Source: CAYRWR01 sp964537555 (GTDB lineage: Bacteria; Spirochaetota; Brevinematia; Brevinematales; CAYRWR01). Taken from it: a stretch of 64,000 bases of DNA. The notes under the pieces were generated by a model that was given only the letters and a program-made list of their open reading frames with translations, had not been told where the DNA came from and ran no database searches. Every line of letters starts with the position of its first letter. Within the stretch, counting starts at the first letter, position 1. This document shows, one piece after another, positions 1 to 8,190 of the stretch. Made by a program: the position numbers and the translations under genes. The stretch lies in the NCBI GenBank assembly GCA_964537555.1, contig CAZIAD010000003.1, positions 62,001 to 126,000 on the forward strand. The letters are read 5' to 3'.

Positions 1-70
1 TTATGTATGGAGATATCCTGATTCAAAATGTGCTTTTTCTATAAGAAAGCCTATACATAGTATTCAATTG

Positions 71-99
71 TTGACCATAACCCGATTACTTTTTACAAT
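71..99 (+). promoter_or_regulatory. sigma70-type promoter of the ankyrin lipoprotein gene
   Basis: TTGACC at 71-76 and TACAAT at 94-99 are separated by 17 bases. Transcription would start near 106, just ahead of the AAGGAG at 113-118. This placing rules out upstream in-frame start codons near 68 and supports the GTG at 125. Confidence 0.6.
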
Positions 100-124
100 A
101 AAAGAAAAACAGAAGGAGTTTCCA

Positions 125-1264
125 GTGAGACACTTAAGTGTTTTTGTATTACTTTTTAGTCTTGTCTTTATTTCCTGTTCTGCCAATCCGGAAAAACTTA
201 TCAAGGCAGTATCTGAAAACGATATTGTCCAGATAAAAGCTATCCTGGAAAATGGTAAGAATAACAAAGCCCTGATAAACACTATACCCGAGTCAGGCGA
301 GAATACTGCCCTGCATGAAGCGGTAGCCCAGAACAACCTGGATATACTGGAATACCTGATTAGTAAAGGGGGAAATCCCTCCATTAAAAACGGCCTGGGC
401 AAGACAGCCCTGCACCTGGCTATGGACCTGCAGAATTACGGAGCATACCAGTACCTCCTGAAATCAGCCAATATCGATATGGTCGATGCTGAGGGTAATT
501 CCCTCATAGTCTACGCACTGATGAAAGATGAAAAGACTATTGCCAAATCACTGGCCCTGAAAAAACCGGATCTGTCTCTGCAAAACTATGCCGGTGTCCA
601 TGCCCTGGCCCTGATCACTGATTATGATAAATTCGACCAGGAAATGCTCGATTTCTTTATCAATTCCAAGGTCCCCTATTCCTCAAAGGATGCATATCCC
701 TTCTCCAGCACCTATCTTAGCCGGGCTATGGAAGAAAATGATGCGGATGCCATACAGAGACTGATGGATGTCGCTGATAAATTGAGATGTACAACAGTGG
801 TAAAAGCTACTATTGCCAAAACATTACTGGATTATTATAATACTACTTATGTAGGTACTTCGGCATACTACTCTGATGAAAGATTAGGTGAAGAAGTCCT
901 GCTGGCCATGGTACTCAATGCTTATCCCGTATCAGAAAGAGAACCGGAAGGCTGGACCCTTCTGCACTGGATACTGTTTACCCAAAACAATGAAGACCTC
1001 ATATACACCTGTGCCACCAATCTTTTTTCCAAATACCTGCCCAAAAACTACTGGGCCCGTCCCTTTGTCATAGGCTCGGGGAGGCCCGGAGAGACTGTGA
1101 TAAATCCTTACTTCACTCTGCTGGATATGGCCCAGGAAAGGAACTTCCCTACTCTGGAATATCTGTTTGAGAAAAATGAGATCACTGATAATAAAAAGAC
1201 CAAGGATATGGTAGAATTTATCCCTGCCGATTATGAAGAAGGCTATGAGGACTATGGAACCTGA
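125..1264 (+). CDS. ankyrin-repeat lipoprotein
   Basis: Predicted lipoprotein of 379 residues made of ankyrin repeats, a scaffold for protein-protein contacts, probably membrane-anchored in the periplasm. The N-terminus has a short basic stretch, a hydrophobic core and Cys18 in a relaxed spirochaete-type lipobox (FISC). Two clear ankyrin units run from about residue 58 to 122 (TALHEAV and TALHLAM cores), with a weaker third unit after them; the C-terminal half is less regular and not recognised. The GTG start at 125 was chosen because AAGGAG lies six bases upstream and a promoter sits at 71-99. The binding partner cannot be told from sequence. The next gene starts three bases after its stop and may be co-transcribed. 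Confidence 0.75.
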   Translation: MRHLSVFVLLFSLVFISCSANPEKLIKAVSENDIVQIKAILENGKNNKALINTIPESGENTALHEAVAQNNLDILEYLISKGGNPSIKNGLGKTALHLAMDLQNYGAYQYLLKSANIDMVDAEGNSLIVYALMKDEKTIAKSLALKKPDLSLQNYAGVHALALITDYDKFDQEMLDFFINSKVPYSSKDAYPFSSTYLSRAMEENDADAIQRLMDVADKLRCTTVVKATIAKTLLDYYNTTYVGTSAYYSDERLGEEVLLAMVLNAYPVSEREPEGWTLLHWILFTQNNEDLIYTCATNLFSKYLPKNYWARPFVIGSGRPGETVINPYFTLLDMAQERNFPTLEYLFEKNEITDNKKTKDMVEFIPADYEEGYEDYGT

Positions 1265-1267
1265 TCT

Positions 1268-1912
1268 ATGAAGGATGACACAATCCATAAAGGGATAAGG
1301 ATCTGTATATGGGCAGTCATTGTACTATTCCTGGCAGTGGTCACGGTAGTATACTGGCCCCGGTGGTGGAAAGGCTTCAATTATGAACACAGTCCCATCG
1401 CCTATTTACAGACCCTTATCCTTTTTTTATGCTTCCTGGCCGGTATGGCTCTGGCGGTACTTTCCCCCCATAGAGAGAAATCCCTCCTTCTGACACTGCA
1501 AAGTGGCGGCTTTCTGTTCCTGACTCTGGATGAGCTCTTCTGTATACATGAATATTTAAAAGACCGCTTTTTTCCTGCCAGCTTTCAGCCTTCCAGCCTC
1601 CTGGCTCAATCCGGGTGGGGCGACTTTATCCTTTTATTTGTTTTTATAGCCGCCCTTTTTGTCTTTCCCTGGATATTAAAGATTTATGAGTCCCATAAAA
1701 TAGCCAGACATAGATTTATCCTGGCCTTTATCCTGGCCGGGGTGGCGGTGAGCCTGGATGCCTTTAAGTTTCCCCCGGATATGCTGCTTTATATCCGCTG
1801 GCATCAGTTTACAGAGGAGATCATAGAGACTGTTTCGCTGACATTTTTTCTTATAGCGCAGGTCTGCCTGTTTCCGGTATTTAAAAAGACTACTTCTTTA
1901 GCTCAGTCTTAG
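1268..1912 (+). CDS. multi-pass membrane protein of unknown function
   Basis: Unrecognised integral membrane protein of 214 residues with about six hydrophobic segments. Charged residues fall inside or next to membrane segments: a DE..IHE pattern near residues 87-93, a lone Asp near 165 and an EEIIE cluster near 183. Similar acidic/His patterns occur in uncharacterised bacterial membrane proteins and could bind metal or form a catalytic site, but this is only inference. It begins three bases after the ankyrin lipoprotein stop, so the two are probably one transcript. It converges on the TfoX-like gene with six bases between the stops, and no terminator hairpin is visible there. Confidence 0.6.
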   Translation: MKDDTIHKGIRICIWAVIVLFLAVVTVVYWPRWWKGFNYEHSPIAYLQTLILFLCFLAGMALAVLSPHREKSLLLTLQSGGFLFLTLDELFCIHEYLKDRFFPASFQPSSLLAQSGWGDFILLFVFIAALFVFPWILKIYESHKIARHRFILAFILAGVAVSLDAFKFPPDMLLYIRWHQFTEEIIETVSLTFFLIAQVCLFPVFKKTTSLAQS

Positions 1913-1918
1913 AACAGC

Positions 1919-2266
1919 TTATTTCCTGCTCCCTTTGGCTTTAGGGGGGAGGCTGGCGGCATAGTCCCGGCCCGTCTTTATCCAGTATTCCAGCTCCTTA
2001 TCCTCTTCTATCCCGGCCGGGCTGACATAGATATAGCCCTTCATAGGCCGGCCTGTAAAATCCATCTCCGATACATACTGCCGGGACAGACAGCTGTTAT
2101 ACTGCTCAGGCCCGCAGCGCACCATAAGCTTATCCCCGATGATTCCCACAAACATATAGTCCGGGGACATAAAGGCCAGTCCTCCGAACATCTTTTTTTC
2201 TGTCACTGCCGTGTCATCACCCAGAATCTCCCGGATACGTTGGGCCAGGCCTTCGTCATAAGCCAT
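1919..2266 (-). CDS. TfoX N-terminal domain family protein
   Basis: Small cytoplasmic protein of 115 residues that matches the TfoX N-terminal domain over its whole length: the MFGGLAFM motif near residue 26, the VG.IGDKL.VRCGPE strand region and the GY.YVSP..I stretch. In gamma-proteobacteria the full-length TfoX/Sxy protein activates competence genes. Single-domain versions like this are common and uncharacterised, so a competence role should not be assumed. AGGAG lies six bases before the ATG. A minus-strand promoter is visible at 2293-2321. The gene is divergent from the ABC-F gene and convergent with the membrane protein. Confidence 0.8.
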   Translation of the reverse strand: MAYDEGLAQRIREILGDDTAVTEKKMFGGLAFMSPDYMFVGIIGDKLMVRCGPEQYNSCLSRQYVSEMDFTGRPMKGYIYVSPAGIEEDKELEYWIKTGRDYAASLPPKAKGSRK

Positions 2267-2292
2267 GAGCTGCTCCTGTGTTTGATTAATCT

Positions 2293-2321
2293 AATATAAC
2301 TTAAATCATACATATTGTCTA
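2293..2321 (-). promoter_or_regulatory. promoter of the TfoX-like gene
   Basis: Read on the minus strand, TAGACA (2321-2316), a 17-base spacer and TATATT (2298-2293) lie just upstream of the TfoX-domain gene. Confidence 0.45.
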
Positions 2322-2350
2322 TAAATACCCACTGTACTGGCGTCAGGAAT

Positions 2351-2379
2351 TTGATATATCCGGGCAATCCGGATAAAAT
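2351..2379 (+). promoter_or_regulatory. promoter with internal palindrome, ABC-F gene
   Basis: TTGATA at 2351-2356, 17-base spacer, TAAAAT at 2374-2379. The spacer holds a perfect inverted repeat: TATCCGG at 2357-2363 and CCGGATA at 2369-2375. Its position between the -35 and -10 boxes suggests a repressor operator. Confidence 0.45.
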
Positions 2380-2412
2380 CTTTGACTGACTAAACACGGA
2401 TAAAGGTAAAAT

Positions 2413-4290
2413 ATGAACATACTATCCCTGGATAAGATCTCCAAATCAGTGGGGGAAAAAGTCCTGTTTCAAAATATCTCTTTCGGTATGGAAGAGGGCC
2501 AGAAAGCAGCCCTGATCGGGGTCAATGGCTGTGGAAAAAGTACGCTGCTTAAAATGATAGCCGGAAAAGAAGCAGTCGACCAGGGAGTGATCTCTATAAA
2601 TAATGCCATTAGGATCAGCTACCTCTGCCAAACTCCTGAATACGATCCCTCTCATACCATACTGGACCATATATTCCATGAAGCTAATCCCAGAGTAGCC
2701 CTCATCAAGCAGTACGAGCTGCTCTGTGAAAAGATCAGCAAAGGGGATCACGGACTCCAGGATGCCCTGGCCCGACTCTCCGATCAGATGGACAATGCTG
2801 ATGTCTGGAGCTACGAAAGTGAGATCAAATCTGTCCTCAGTAAGCTGGGCATAGATGAGCTGGACCTGAAGATGAAAGAGCTGTCGGGGGGAATGCTCAA
2901 AAGAGTAGCATTGGCCCAGGCGCTCATCGAAGAGGCCGACCTCCTCTTACTGGATGAACCCACTAACCACCTGGACATTGACACCATTATCTGGCTGGAA
3001 AATTATCTTAAGCGCTATAAACAGAGCCTGCTCATGGTGACCCATGACCGCTATTTTCTGGACCAGGTCTGCAACTCCATCCTGGAGCTGGATACTTGCA
3101 GCCTCTTTAGCTACAAAGGCAACTACAGCTACTATCTGCGTAAAAAGACCGAGACTATAGAGATCGAAAAAAGGACTGACCGCAACATCGAAGGTATATT
3201 ACGCACCGAAATGGAATGGCTCAAACGGGGCCCCAAAGCCCGGGGGACCAAATCAAAATCCCGTATTGAAAGAATTAACGGCCTCATACAGCGGGAGCGC
3301 CCTCAGGAAGAAGAAAGTGTTACATTCGAAGTCAAAGCCAGAAAGATGGGCAATAAGATCATGGAGATCCATAATGTTTCAAAGTCATTCGGTGAAAAGC
3401 CGGTTATAAAACCTTTCAGCTATTTCTTTAAAGACCAGGATAAGATAGGTCTGGTTGGTAAAAACGGAGCCGGAAAATCTACCCTGCTTAATCTCATCAC
3501 CGGCAGGCTGCAGCCCGATGAGGGAGAGGTAGAGCTGGGCAAGCATACCCACATCGGGTATTTTGATCAGCACAGTATGGAGATGGACCCCGGGATGCTC
3601 CTCATAGACCATATCAAACAGTCCGCAGAAGTAATAGAGATCGCTAATGGCCAGACCCTGTCGGCCGCTAAGATGCTGGAGAAGTTCCTATTCCCACCCG
3701 AAAAGCATTACACCCTTATTAAACAGCTCTCCGGGGGAGAAAAACGGCGCCTCCATCTGCTTAGTATTCTTATGAAAAACCCTAACTTCCTCATCCTGGA
3801 TGAGCCTACCAATGACTTTGATGTGATCAGCCTGGGCGTACTGGAATCATTCCTGCTCTCTTTTAAAGGTTGCATCATCATCGTGTCTCACGACCGCTAC
3901 TTTCTGGACAAGATCACTGATCAGTTATTTATCTTTGACGGACTGGGCAATATAGACAGTTTTAATGGTAATTTTAGTGAATACCTGCAGTACAGGCAGC
4001 TCAGTGAAGCTCCGGTAAAAGCTAAATCTGCGCGCAGTGAGACTGCCGGCTGGAAAAGCACTGAAAAGGAAAAGACCAGACTCAGCTTTAATGAAAAAAA
4101 GGAGCTGGGCAGCATCGAACAGGACATAGAGTCCCTCGAAAAAGAACGGCAGTCTATCGAAACAGAGTTTACAAAAATGGAGTTTGATAAAGACCGCATA
4201 CAGGAAATGAATCAGCGCCTGCAGGAATTACGGACTCTTATTGACCAGAAATATGAACGCTGGGAATGGCTTCTCCAATTTGAGGAATAA
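2413..4290 (+). CDS. ABC-F family ATPase (Uup-like)
   Basis: Soluble tandem ATPase of the ABC-F family, whose members act on the ribosome or (Uup) affect DNA transactions; none are transporters. It has 625 residues with two nucleotide-binding domains. Domain 1 has Walker A GVNGCGKST (36-44), signature LSGG (157-160) and Walker B with DEPTNHLD (181-188). Domain 2 has Walker A GKNGAGKST (349-357), LSGG (439-442) and DEPTNDFD (463-470). The basic linker KRGPKARGT near 271 and a Glu/Lys-rich C-terminal coiled coil (about 560-620) are typical of Uup. The second Walker B ends NDFD rather than NHLD, a mild variation. Whether it is Uup or another subfamily needs a phylogeny. It is monocistronic, with its own promoter at 2351. 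Confidence 0.9.
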   Translation: MNILSLDKISKSVGEKVLFQNISFGMEEGQKAALIGVNGCGKSTLLKMIAGKEAVDQGVISINNAIRISYLCQTPEYDPSHTILDHIFHEANPRVALIKQYELLCEKISKGDHGLQDALARLSDQMDNADVWSYESEIKSVLSKLGIDELDLKMKELSGGMLKRVALAQALIEEADLLLLDEPTNHLDIDTIIWLENYLKRYKQSLLMVTHDRYFLDQVCNSILELDTCSLFSYKGNYSYYLRKKTETIEIEKRTDRNIEGILRTEMEWLKRGPKARGTKSKSRIERINGLIQRERPQEEESVTFEVKARKMGNKIMEIHNVSKSFGEKPVIKPFSYFFKDQDKIGLVGKNGAGKSTLLNLITGRLQPDEGEVELGKHTHIGYFDQHSMEMDPGMLLIDHIKQSAEVIEIANGQTLSAAKMLEKFLFPPEKHYTLIKQLSGGEKRRLHLLSILMKNPNFLILDEPTNDFDVISLGVLESFLLSFKGCIIIVSHDRYFLDKITDQLFIFDGLGNIDSFNGNFSEYLQYRQLSEAPVKAKSARSETAGWKSTEKEKTRLSFNEKKELGSIEQDIESLEKERQSIETEFTKMEFDKDRIQEMNQRLQELRTLIDQKYERWEWLLQFEE

Positions 4291-4415
4291 GACACCATCA
4301 CCCTGGGTTTCCCTAACACATCTGTCAGAGCTTCCCGGTATTAAAAAAACTGCAATTTATTTTGACCTTTGTTATTTTGGAACTAACAAAATTTACTGTT
4401 AAATGGTTTCACCTG

Positions 4416-4444
4416 TTGCTATAAGCCGTTTTTTTGGATATAAT
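4416..4444 (+). promoter_or_regulatory. promoter of the aminotransferase/PP-loop/VanW operon
   Basis: TTGCTA at 4416-4421, 17-base spacer, TATAAT at 4439-4444. The transcript would begin near 4451, about 30 bases before the first gene. Confidence 0.6.
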
Positions 4445-4479
4445 TTAGCCACTGAAGCAATATATTAAGGCAGGATCGT

Positions 4480-5637
4480 GTGAATAAGATGGACAGGATA
4501 GATTTTTATAAAAACCGCTTTCTGATGTTTGAGATCGACCACTTAGCCAATCAAAGAGAAGCGGCCGGACTGCCCGTGATCAGGATGACCCTGGGTAAGT
4601 CAGAACGGCCCCTGCATCCCGATATTATCAGGGCTATGCAGTCCAGCCTGGAACATAATATCAAAAGTAAGCTGGTGCGCCCTTCCGGACTGGAAGAGCT
4701 CAAAGAAAAATTAAAAAATTACTATGCCGACACCTACCGGGCCAGCCTTAATCCGGAAAACATCATCATCGGCCCCGGAACCGGTTATCTGATCAAATCT
4801 TTAATGGAATTACACCTGACCCCGGAAGATGAAATATTACTGCCCAGGCCTTATTACTCCCTTTATTATTTCTGCGCCCTTCTCACTGGAGCCACCATAC
4901 GCTATTACTCTATTGATCCGCATGACCTGTCTCTGGATATGGATTCCTTCCGGGACAATTTCAACACTAAGACCAAAATAGTGGTGCTCAATTCTCCGGG
5001 AAACCCACTGGGAAATATCATCAGCAGGCAGGAACTGGAACAGATAGACAGGCTGATCAATGGACAGGCTCTCATAATCAGTGATGAGATATACAGCAAT
5101 ATCTGTTTTGATGAAAAAAGTACTTCCTTTCTGGAGCTTGACCATCCCCGCTCACAATGCGTGGTGACCAGTGGTTTTTCCAAGGGCTACCGTATGTATA
5201 CCCGTAGGGTAGGTTATTGTATAGTGCCTGACTCTCTGGTCACTCCCCTCAATGTCATGATGCAGCATACCATGCTCACAGTAGACCCTGTGGTGCAGTA
5301 TGGCGCTCTATGTGCTCTGGATCTGCAGTCAGAAGTAGAAGAGATCAGAACCCTGTACCAGCAGAGATGTGCCTACACCCTGGAAGCATTTTCCCGGCAC
5401 TCATTAGTACGAGCCATTCCCTCCCGGGGAGGCTTCTACCTCACACTGGACTGCCAGTCATATATTCACCGGTCCGGACTGGCAGACAGCCTGGAGCTGG
5501 CCCGGAATATCCTCAGGGATACCGGGGTCGCTACCGTACCGGGGGAGGATTTTGGTTTGCCCGCTACCCTCCGGCTGTCCTTTACCAGCAGCCGTTATTG
5601 TGAGGGGATAGACCTGCTGGCACAATACTTACAATAA
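4480..5637 (+). CDS. pyridoxal-phosphate aminotransferase (class I/II)
   Basis: Fold-type I PLP enzyme, 385 residues, of the aspartate aminotransferase superfamily; it should move an amino group between an amino acid and a keto acid, substrate unknown. Visible motifs are the cofactor-binding GPGTGY stretch (98-103), NSPGNPLG (171-178), DEIY (202-205), the Schiff-base Lys235 in SGFSKGYRM, and a C-terminal Arg in LRLSFTS that would bind substrate carboxylate. The GTG start at 4480 is preceded by AAGGCAGG; an ATG three codons later is an alternative. It is the first gene of a three-gene operon with a PP-loop ATPase (15-base gap) and a VanW protein, which suggests work on a dedicated small molecule or cell-wall substrate rather than general amino acid metabolism. 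Confidence 0.85.
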   Translation: MNKMDRIDFYKNRFLMFEIDHLANQREAAGLPVIRMTLGKSERPLHPDIIRAMQSSLEHNIKSKLVRPSGLEELKEKLKNYYADTYRASLNPENIIIGPGTGYLIKSLMELHLTPEDEILLPRPYYSLYYFCALLTGATIRYYSIDPHDLSLDMDSFRDNFNTKTKIVVLNSPGNPLGNIISRQELEQIDRLINGQALIISDEIYSNICFDEKSTSFLELDHPRSQCVVTSGFSKGYRMYTRRVGYCIVPDSLVTPLNVMMQHTMLTVDPVVQYGALCALDLQSEVEEIRTLYQQRCAYTLEAFSRHSLVRAIPSRGGFYLTLDCQSYIHRSGLADSLELARNILRDTGVATVPGEDFGLPATLRLSFTSSRYCEGIDLLAQYLQ

Positions 5638-5652
5638 TCCTGAGGAGATAGT

Positions 5653-6606
5653 ATGAGACGCAGACTAGAACGCTTTCTCATAAAAATATTTGATTCCTTA
5701 CCCCGGACTCTGCACTCCCGAGTGGTCTTCATATTCTGGCTCTGCTTTCCCCTTATAATGTATAAGATCATTAAAGGCAGCTTTTTTTATCAACAAAGTG
5801 CCGTGCCCGATGAACAGATCTACACCAGGCAACCCGCTATTGACCCTATCCCTGCAGATGCTGAACACCGGGAGATATGTATCCGTTATTCAGGCGGAAC
5901 AGACTCTACCCTGGCAGCAGCCGGGATGGCAGAACATTTTAAAAAAGTCCATCTCCTGACCTTTAATACTTCCTACCCTGTATTTAGCTTTGGACTGATA
6001 CAATCTGACCCCACTAATGCCGCTACCCATATTCCCTATCTGCAGGACCGCTACGGCGCTGACAAGTTTGTCCATCGGATCCTGGAAGTGGGAAATCTGC
6101 GGGATGATATCTATTTCAATGATTATCAAAAAGCGGCTGTAGAAAAAGACTTTAACCGGGTCAATCTGTGCCCTTCCTGTGTCCTTTCTATGCATATCCA
6201 TACCATCATATACTGCCTGCAAAACGGGATAAAATATGTATCTGACGGGGCAAATATTGAAACCGGAGTCCTTCCCTGGCAGACCCAGTATCTGCGTAAT
6301 CTTTTGGAATTTCAGCAGTTTTACAAAGAATTCGGGATCAGCTATATTATCAATCCGGATTATCACGAAAACTCGGATACCCGCCTGAAACAACTGAATC
6401 TCATCCCTGACCCCAATAGTAAAAAATACGCCTTTAGAAAAAAGACCCAGCAATTCTGCATACCTATTCATATGCAGTCACTCTGTAAAAGACTGCATGG
6501 CAATCCTGATAACTGGGATGCCGAAAAAGGACTGATGAGCCGTTATTTTATAGAAAATATGCCAAAATATAAAGAGTATATCCTTTCCAGAGCCGGTAAT
6601 AATTAA
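5653..6606 (+). CDS. membrane-tethered PP-loop ATP pyrophosphatase
   Basis: Protein of 317 residues with an N-terminal basic/hydrophobic segment (about 22-45) that looks like a membrane anchor, followed by an N-type ATP pyrophosphatase (PP-loop) domain with SGGTDST at 80-86. This fold adenylates a carboxylate or carbonyl before amidation or thiolation; relatives include QueC/ExsB, TtcA and N-acetyl sugar amidotransferases. A CPSC motif at 173-176 could bind Zn or a metal cluster, or carry sulfur. A DGANIETG stretch near 198 fits the nucleotide site. It does not look like a standard tRNA-modifying enzyme, mainly because of the membrane segment and the operon partners. GAGGAGA lies before the ATG; the VanW gene starts immediately after the stop. 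Confidence 0.7.
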   Translation: MRRRLERFLIKIFDSLPRTLHSRVVFIFWLCFPLIMYKIIKGSFFYQQSAVPDEQIYTRQPAIDPIPADAEHREICIRYSGGTDSTLAAAGMAEHFKKVHLLTFNTSYPVFSFGLIQSDPTNAATHIPYLQDRYGADKFVHRILEVGNLRDDIYFNDYQKAAVEKDFNRVNLCPSCVLSMHIHTIIYCLQNGIKYVSDGANIETGVLPWQTQYLRNLLEFQQFYKEFGISYIINPDYHENSDTRLKQLNLIPDPNSKKYAFRKKTQQFCIPIHMQSLCKRLHGNPDNWDAEKGLMSRYFIENMPKYKEYILSRAGNN

Positions 6607-7407
6607 ATGAATAACAGGATCCGATATTTAAAACTCAGGCTGCTTATAGATGACCTGTACAGTATTGTACGGGGCTGGTACTTTCATTTTTCCAATAATA
6701 AGGCCGATCATCCCGATCTCTCCGGGATGCATCAGTTGTCAGAATGCACCCTTAAGATCAACTGGCGGGAAGAGCTAAAAGAGATCAATCACAGCCGGAT
6801 ACATAATATGTCCCTGGGCTGCAGCCTCATAAACAACCTCATTATCAGGCCGGGCCAGACTTTTTCCCTGAAACAATTTTTAGGGGATACTTCAGAGGAA
6901 ATGGGATTCCAGAGCGGGCCTATGGTAGTCCAGGGAAAGGTACAATATATCAATGGGGGTGGATTGTGCCTGGTCAGTACCGCTCTGTTTGATGCAGCCC
7001 TTAAGGCGGGACTAAAGATACTGGAAAAGCATAATCATAGCACCGATCTCTGGGGCAGCGACCGCTTTATCGGCCTGGGCAGAGATGCCACTTATGTCTA
7101 CGGCCTTAAGGACCTGAAGTTCATGAATGACTCTAAGAACGATATTCTCATTCAAATGAGTGTAGATAAACCCGATCTTCAGCTGCACTGCGCCTTTTTG
7201 GCCAGTCAGCCTTCAGATAAAAGTATAGAGATAGATACGGTTATACTGAAAAAACTGACATACCGTGAAAAACACCCCACTGTATCAGGCCAGGGAAAAA
7301 AGAGCATCGATGGCTGGGTAGTATTGACCCGCAGATATACTTCCCTGGATAATAAGAAAAAAACGGATTACATAAAAAAAGAAAAATATAAGCCCTTTAA
7401 AGTATAA
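6607..7407 (+). CDS. VanW family protein
   Basis: VanW-domain protein of 266 residues. The family is named after a gene of the vancomycin resistance B cluster; its biochemical function is unknown but it is usually linked to the cell wall. Family landmarks are PGQTFSLKQF (82-91), the GGGLC..ST core (117-125), a conserved HNHS near 142-145, and the GRDATYVYG..DL.F.ND pattern (158-175). No signal peptide is evident. The ATG directly follows the PP-loop gene stop, so translation is probably coupled. The last codons and the stop lie in one arm of a 13-bp inverted repeat that also overlaps the promoter of the next gene. Confidence 0.8.
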   Translation: MNNRIRYLKLRLLIDDLYSIVRGWYFHFSNNKADHPDLSGMHQLSECTLKINWREELKEINHSRIHNMSLGCSLINNLIIRPGQTFSLKQFLGDTSEEMGFQSGPMVVQGKVQYINGGGLCLVSTALFDAALKAGLKILEKHNHSTDLWGSDRFIGLGRDATYVYGLKDLKFMNDSKNDILIQMSVDKPDLQLHCAFLASQPSDKSIEIDTVILKKLTYREKHPTVSGQGKKSIDGWVVLTRRYTSLDNKKKTDYIKKEKYKPFKV

Positions 7408-7438
7408 GATTGACAGAAAAATCTTATACTTTTATAAT
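7399..7438 (+). promoter_or_regulatory. consensus promoter embedded in a 13-bp inverted repeat
   Basis: TTGACA at 7410-7415, 17-base spacer, TATAAT at 7433-7438: full consensus boxes and spacing. A perfect 13-bp inverted repeat, AAAGTATAAGATT at 7399-7411 and its complement at 7420-7432, covers the VanW stop codon, part of the -35 box and most of the spacer. It could act as a weak terminator for the upstream operon, as an operator for the downstream lipoprotein, or both. Confidence 0.65.
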
Positions 7439-7467
7439 CAGAGAATAACTAAATGAGGTGGTGAGTC

Positions 7468-8190
7468 ATGAATAGTCCTAAAATAGCAGCTCTTCTGTCT
7501 GTTTTTTTAATGTCTTTTTTTATTTTTTCATCCTGTGAGAAAGGCCCGGAAATAGGCTATATCAGCGGAGACGTACTCAATGTGAGAAATGACCCTTCAG
7601 TGAGCGGACTGGTAGTGAGCAAAGTCTATATGGGAGACAAGGTCTATATTATCAATAAATCCGAAAATAAAGAGACTATCGGAGGAAAGACCGATTACTG
7701 GAAATTCATCTCCAACAACACCGTCATGGGATGGGTTTTTGGGGGCTATATCTCAGCCAGTCCCACGGTATCTTTAGAGCAGCTGGAAGGGAGTTATTAC
7801 TACACTTCAGTGAGCCGTTCCTCCTACCACCAGGTCAATAAGATATTGAATATCAAAGGAACAGATTACGAACTCAAGATGAGTGACAGTGACAGCCGTT
7901 ATCTTCTCATCAAGGGGGACCTCAGCTTTAACAACACCCTTATCACACTCAATCCCCGTACCAAGAAAAATGTAGGAGGCTATGGCAGATCTCAGTACGG
8001 TTATGGTTATGGCTATTCCCATTCCTATACTACAGAATATGATGAGCGTGAAGTCAAAGTGAGCCCCGAAGAGAAGATACACTACCAGTATGTATTGACC
8101 AATATCGTTACCATGAGTAATCACATGCTGGTAATGAGAAATGAGCTCCGGCCCGATAACACTTTTTACTACGCCTTTTATAAGAAATAA
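7468..8190 (+). CDS. bacterial SH3-domain lipoprotein
   Basis: Predicted lipoprotein of 240 residues: hydrophobic signal, Cys23 after FSS, then a bacterial SH3 domain (about 28-100) with the hallmark LNVRNDPS motif and a GWVFGGYI end. Such domains often bind peptidoglycan stem peptides. The C-terminal half is unassigned and contains a Gly/Tyr-rich run (GYGYGYSHSY region near 175). GAGGTGGTG precedes the ATG. It has its own strong promoter at 7410-7438. Its stop abuts the stop of the convergent downstream gene with no intergenic base and no terminator. Confidence 0.75.
   Translation: MNSPKIAALLSVFLMSFFIFSSCEKGPEIGYISGDVLNVRNDPSVSGLVVSKVYMGDKVYIINKSENKETIGGKTDYWKFISNNTVMGWVFGGYISASPTVSLEQLEGSYYYTSVSRSSYHQVNKILNIKGTDYELKMSDSDSRYLLIKGDLSFNNTLITLNPRTKKNVGGYGRSQYGYGYGYSHSYTTEYDEREVKVSPEEKIHYQYVLTNIVTMSNHMLVMRNELRPDNTFYYAFYKK

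Noticed and set aside
1919..2266. TfoX-like protein as evidence for natural competence
   Set aside because: Single-domain TfoX relatives occur widely without competence genes, and none are seen here.
5890..6471. A 193-codon minus-strand frame opposite the PP-loop gene
   Set aside because: Shadow of the coding strand; no start signal and no recognisable protein features.
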